NCBI GenBank assembly: GCA_023416415.1
Contig: JAEZHR010000213.1
Location: 1 to 5,760 of the forward strand
Reading direction: 5' to 3'
Origin: Pseudomonadota bacterium
GTDB lineage: Bacteria; Pseudomonadota; Gammaproteobacteria; Burkholderiales; Burkholderiaceae_D
Length of the DNA: 5,760 bases
Shown here: piece after piece, positions 5,444 through 5,760 of the stretch
Position numbering within the stretch: position 1 is the first letter of the stretch
Layout of the letters: the number at the start of each line of letters is the position of its first letter
Position numbers and translations under genes: made by a program
Notes under the pieces: generated by a model
What the model was told of the DNA's origin: nothing
Database searches by the model: none
The model's input: the letters and a program-made list of their open reading frames with translations, nothing else

Positions 5444-5760
5444 ATGTGGCTTTACCCCGCAATCGTGGCGCACCGCGGCGGCGGTAGCCTGGCGCCGGAA
5501 AACACGCTGGCGGCCTTGCGCTGCGGCCTGGCGCACGGCTACCGCGCAGTCGAAGTTGACGCCATGCTCAGCGCAGATGGCATTCCCATTCTGATGCATG
5601 ACACGCGCCGCGGACGTACCGTTCCCGGACGCGGGCCGGTTGCCGGACTGAGCGCCGCGCAGCTGGGTACGCTCGACGCCGGGTCGTGGTTCGGGACGAA
5701 CTTTGCCGGGGAAGGCGTGCCTACGCTGGAAGAGGCAATCGCTTTCTGCAAGGAAAACGG
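5444..5760 (+). CDS. ugpQ: Glycerophosphodiester phosphodiesterase, UgpQ-like (3' end outside window)
   Basis: The first 105 codons of a GDPD-family enzyme, open at the right edge. These enzymes hydrolyse glycerophosphodiesters (deacylated phospholipids) to glycerol-3-phosphate and an alcohol; UgpQ does so in the cytoplasm. The sequence follows E. coli UgpQ closely: IVAHRGGGSLAPENTLA (7-23) with catalytic H10 and R11, VEVDAMLSADG (36-46) with metal ligands E37 and D39, LMHD with H52, and VAGLSAAQLGTLDAGSWF. There is no signal peptide, which favours cytoplasmic UgpQ over periplasmic GlpQ. The segment after HD (TRRGRTVPGRG) departs from the usual DxxLERTTNG pattern. The ATG at 5444-5446 puts the HRG motif at the same position as in UgpQ; the only upstream purine stretch is GAGAG at 5427-5431, 12 bases away, so the ribosome site is weak. 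No ugp transporter genes lie on the left, so it is alone or first in its operon. Confidence 0.93.
   Translation, partial: MWLYPAIVAHRGGGSLAPENTLAALRCGLAHGYRAVEVDAMLSADGIPILMHDTRRGRTVPGRGPVAGLSAAQLGTLDAGSWFGTNFAGEGVPTLEEAIAFCKEN

Overview
The window is GC-rich, tightly packed bacterial DNA. Protein types, start-site style and codon use suggest a betaproteobacterium, most likely Burkholderiales. This is a judgement from family resemblance only; there is no rRNA or other phylogenetic marker. No mobile element, CRISPR array, tRNA or rRNA is visible, and no gene-free stretch exceeds about 200 bases.

Five genes lie on the minus strand and one on the plus strand. Reading the minus strand in its own 5'-to-3' direction: (i) 5321-2688 is a large soluble c-di-GMP enzyme with the order PAS-PAS-GAF-GGDEF-EAL; (ii) 2495-906 is a gamma-glutamyltransferase-family Ntn hydrolase without a signal peptide; (iii) 777-397 is a four-helix DUF2306 membrane protein; (iv) 383-120 is an 87-residue 2TM-domain protein; (v) 123-1 is the start of a further membrane-anchored protein that runs off the left edge and may be a LytS/YehU-type histidine kinase. 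Genes iii-v are nearly fused: 13 bases separate iii and iv, with a Shine-Dalgarno overlapping the stop codon, and iv and v share an ATGA overlap. They are almost certainly one operon. The GGT-like gene is 128 bases upstream of gene iii and could be read through into it or be separate.

On the plus strand, a glycerophosphodiester phosphodiesterase (ugpQ-like) starts at 5444 and leaves the window at the right edge. It is divergent from the c-di-GMP gene, and a 122-base shared upstream region (5322-5443) separates the two.

No pathway clearly joins all the genes. The left operon looks like a small membrane signalling unit. The c-di-GMP protein is an independent cytoplasmic signalling enzyme. The GGT-like and GDPD enzymes are housekeeping-style scavenging or degradative hydrolases. 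The points most worth following up are the altered substrate pocket of the GGT-like enzyme, the DUF2306/2TM/putative kinase cluster, and several small inverted repeats over start codons or in upstream regions. I do not see a clear new multi-gene system here.
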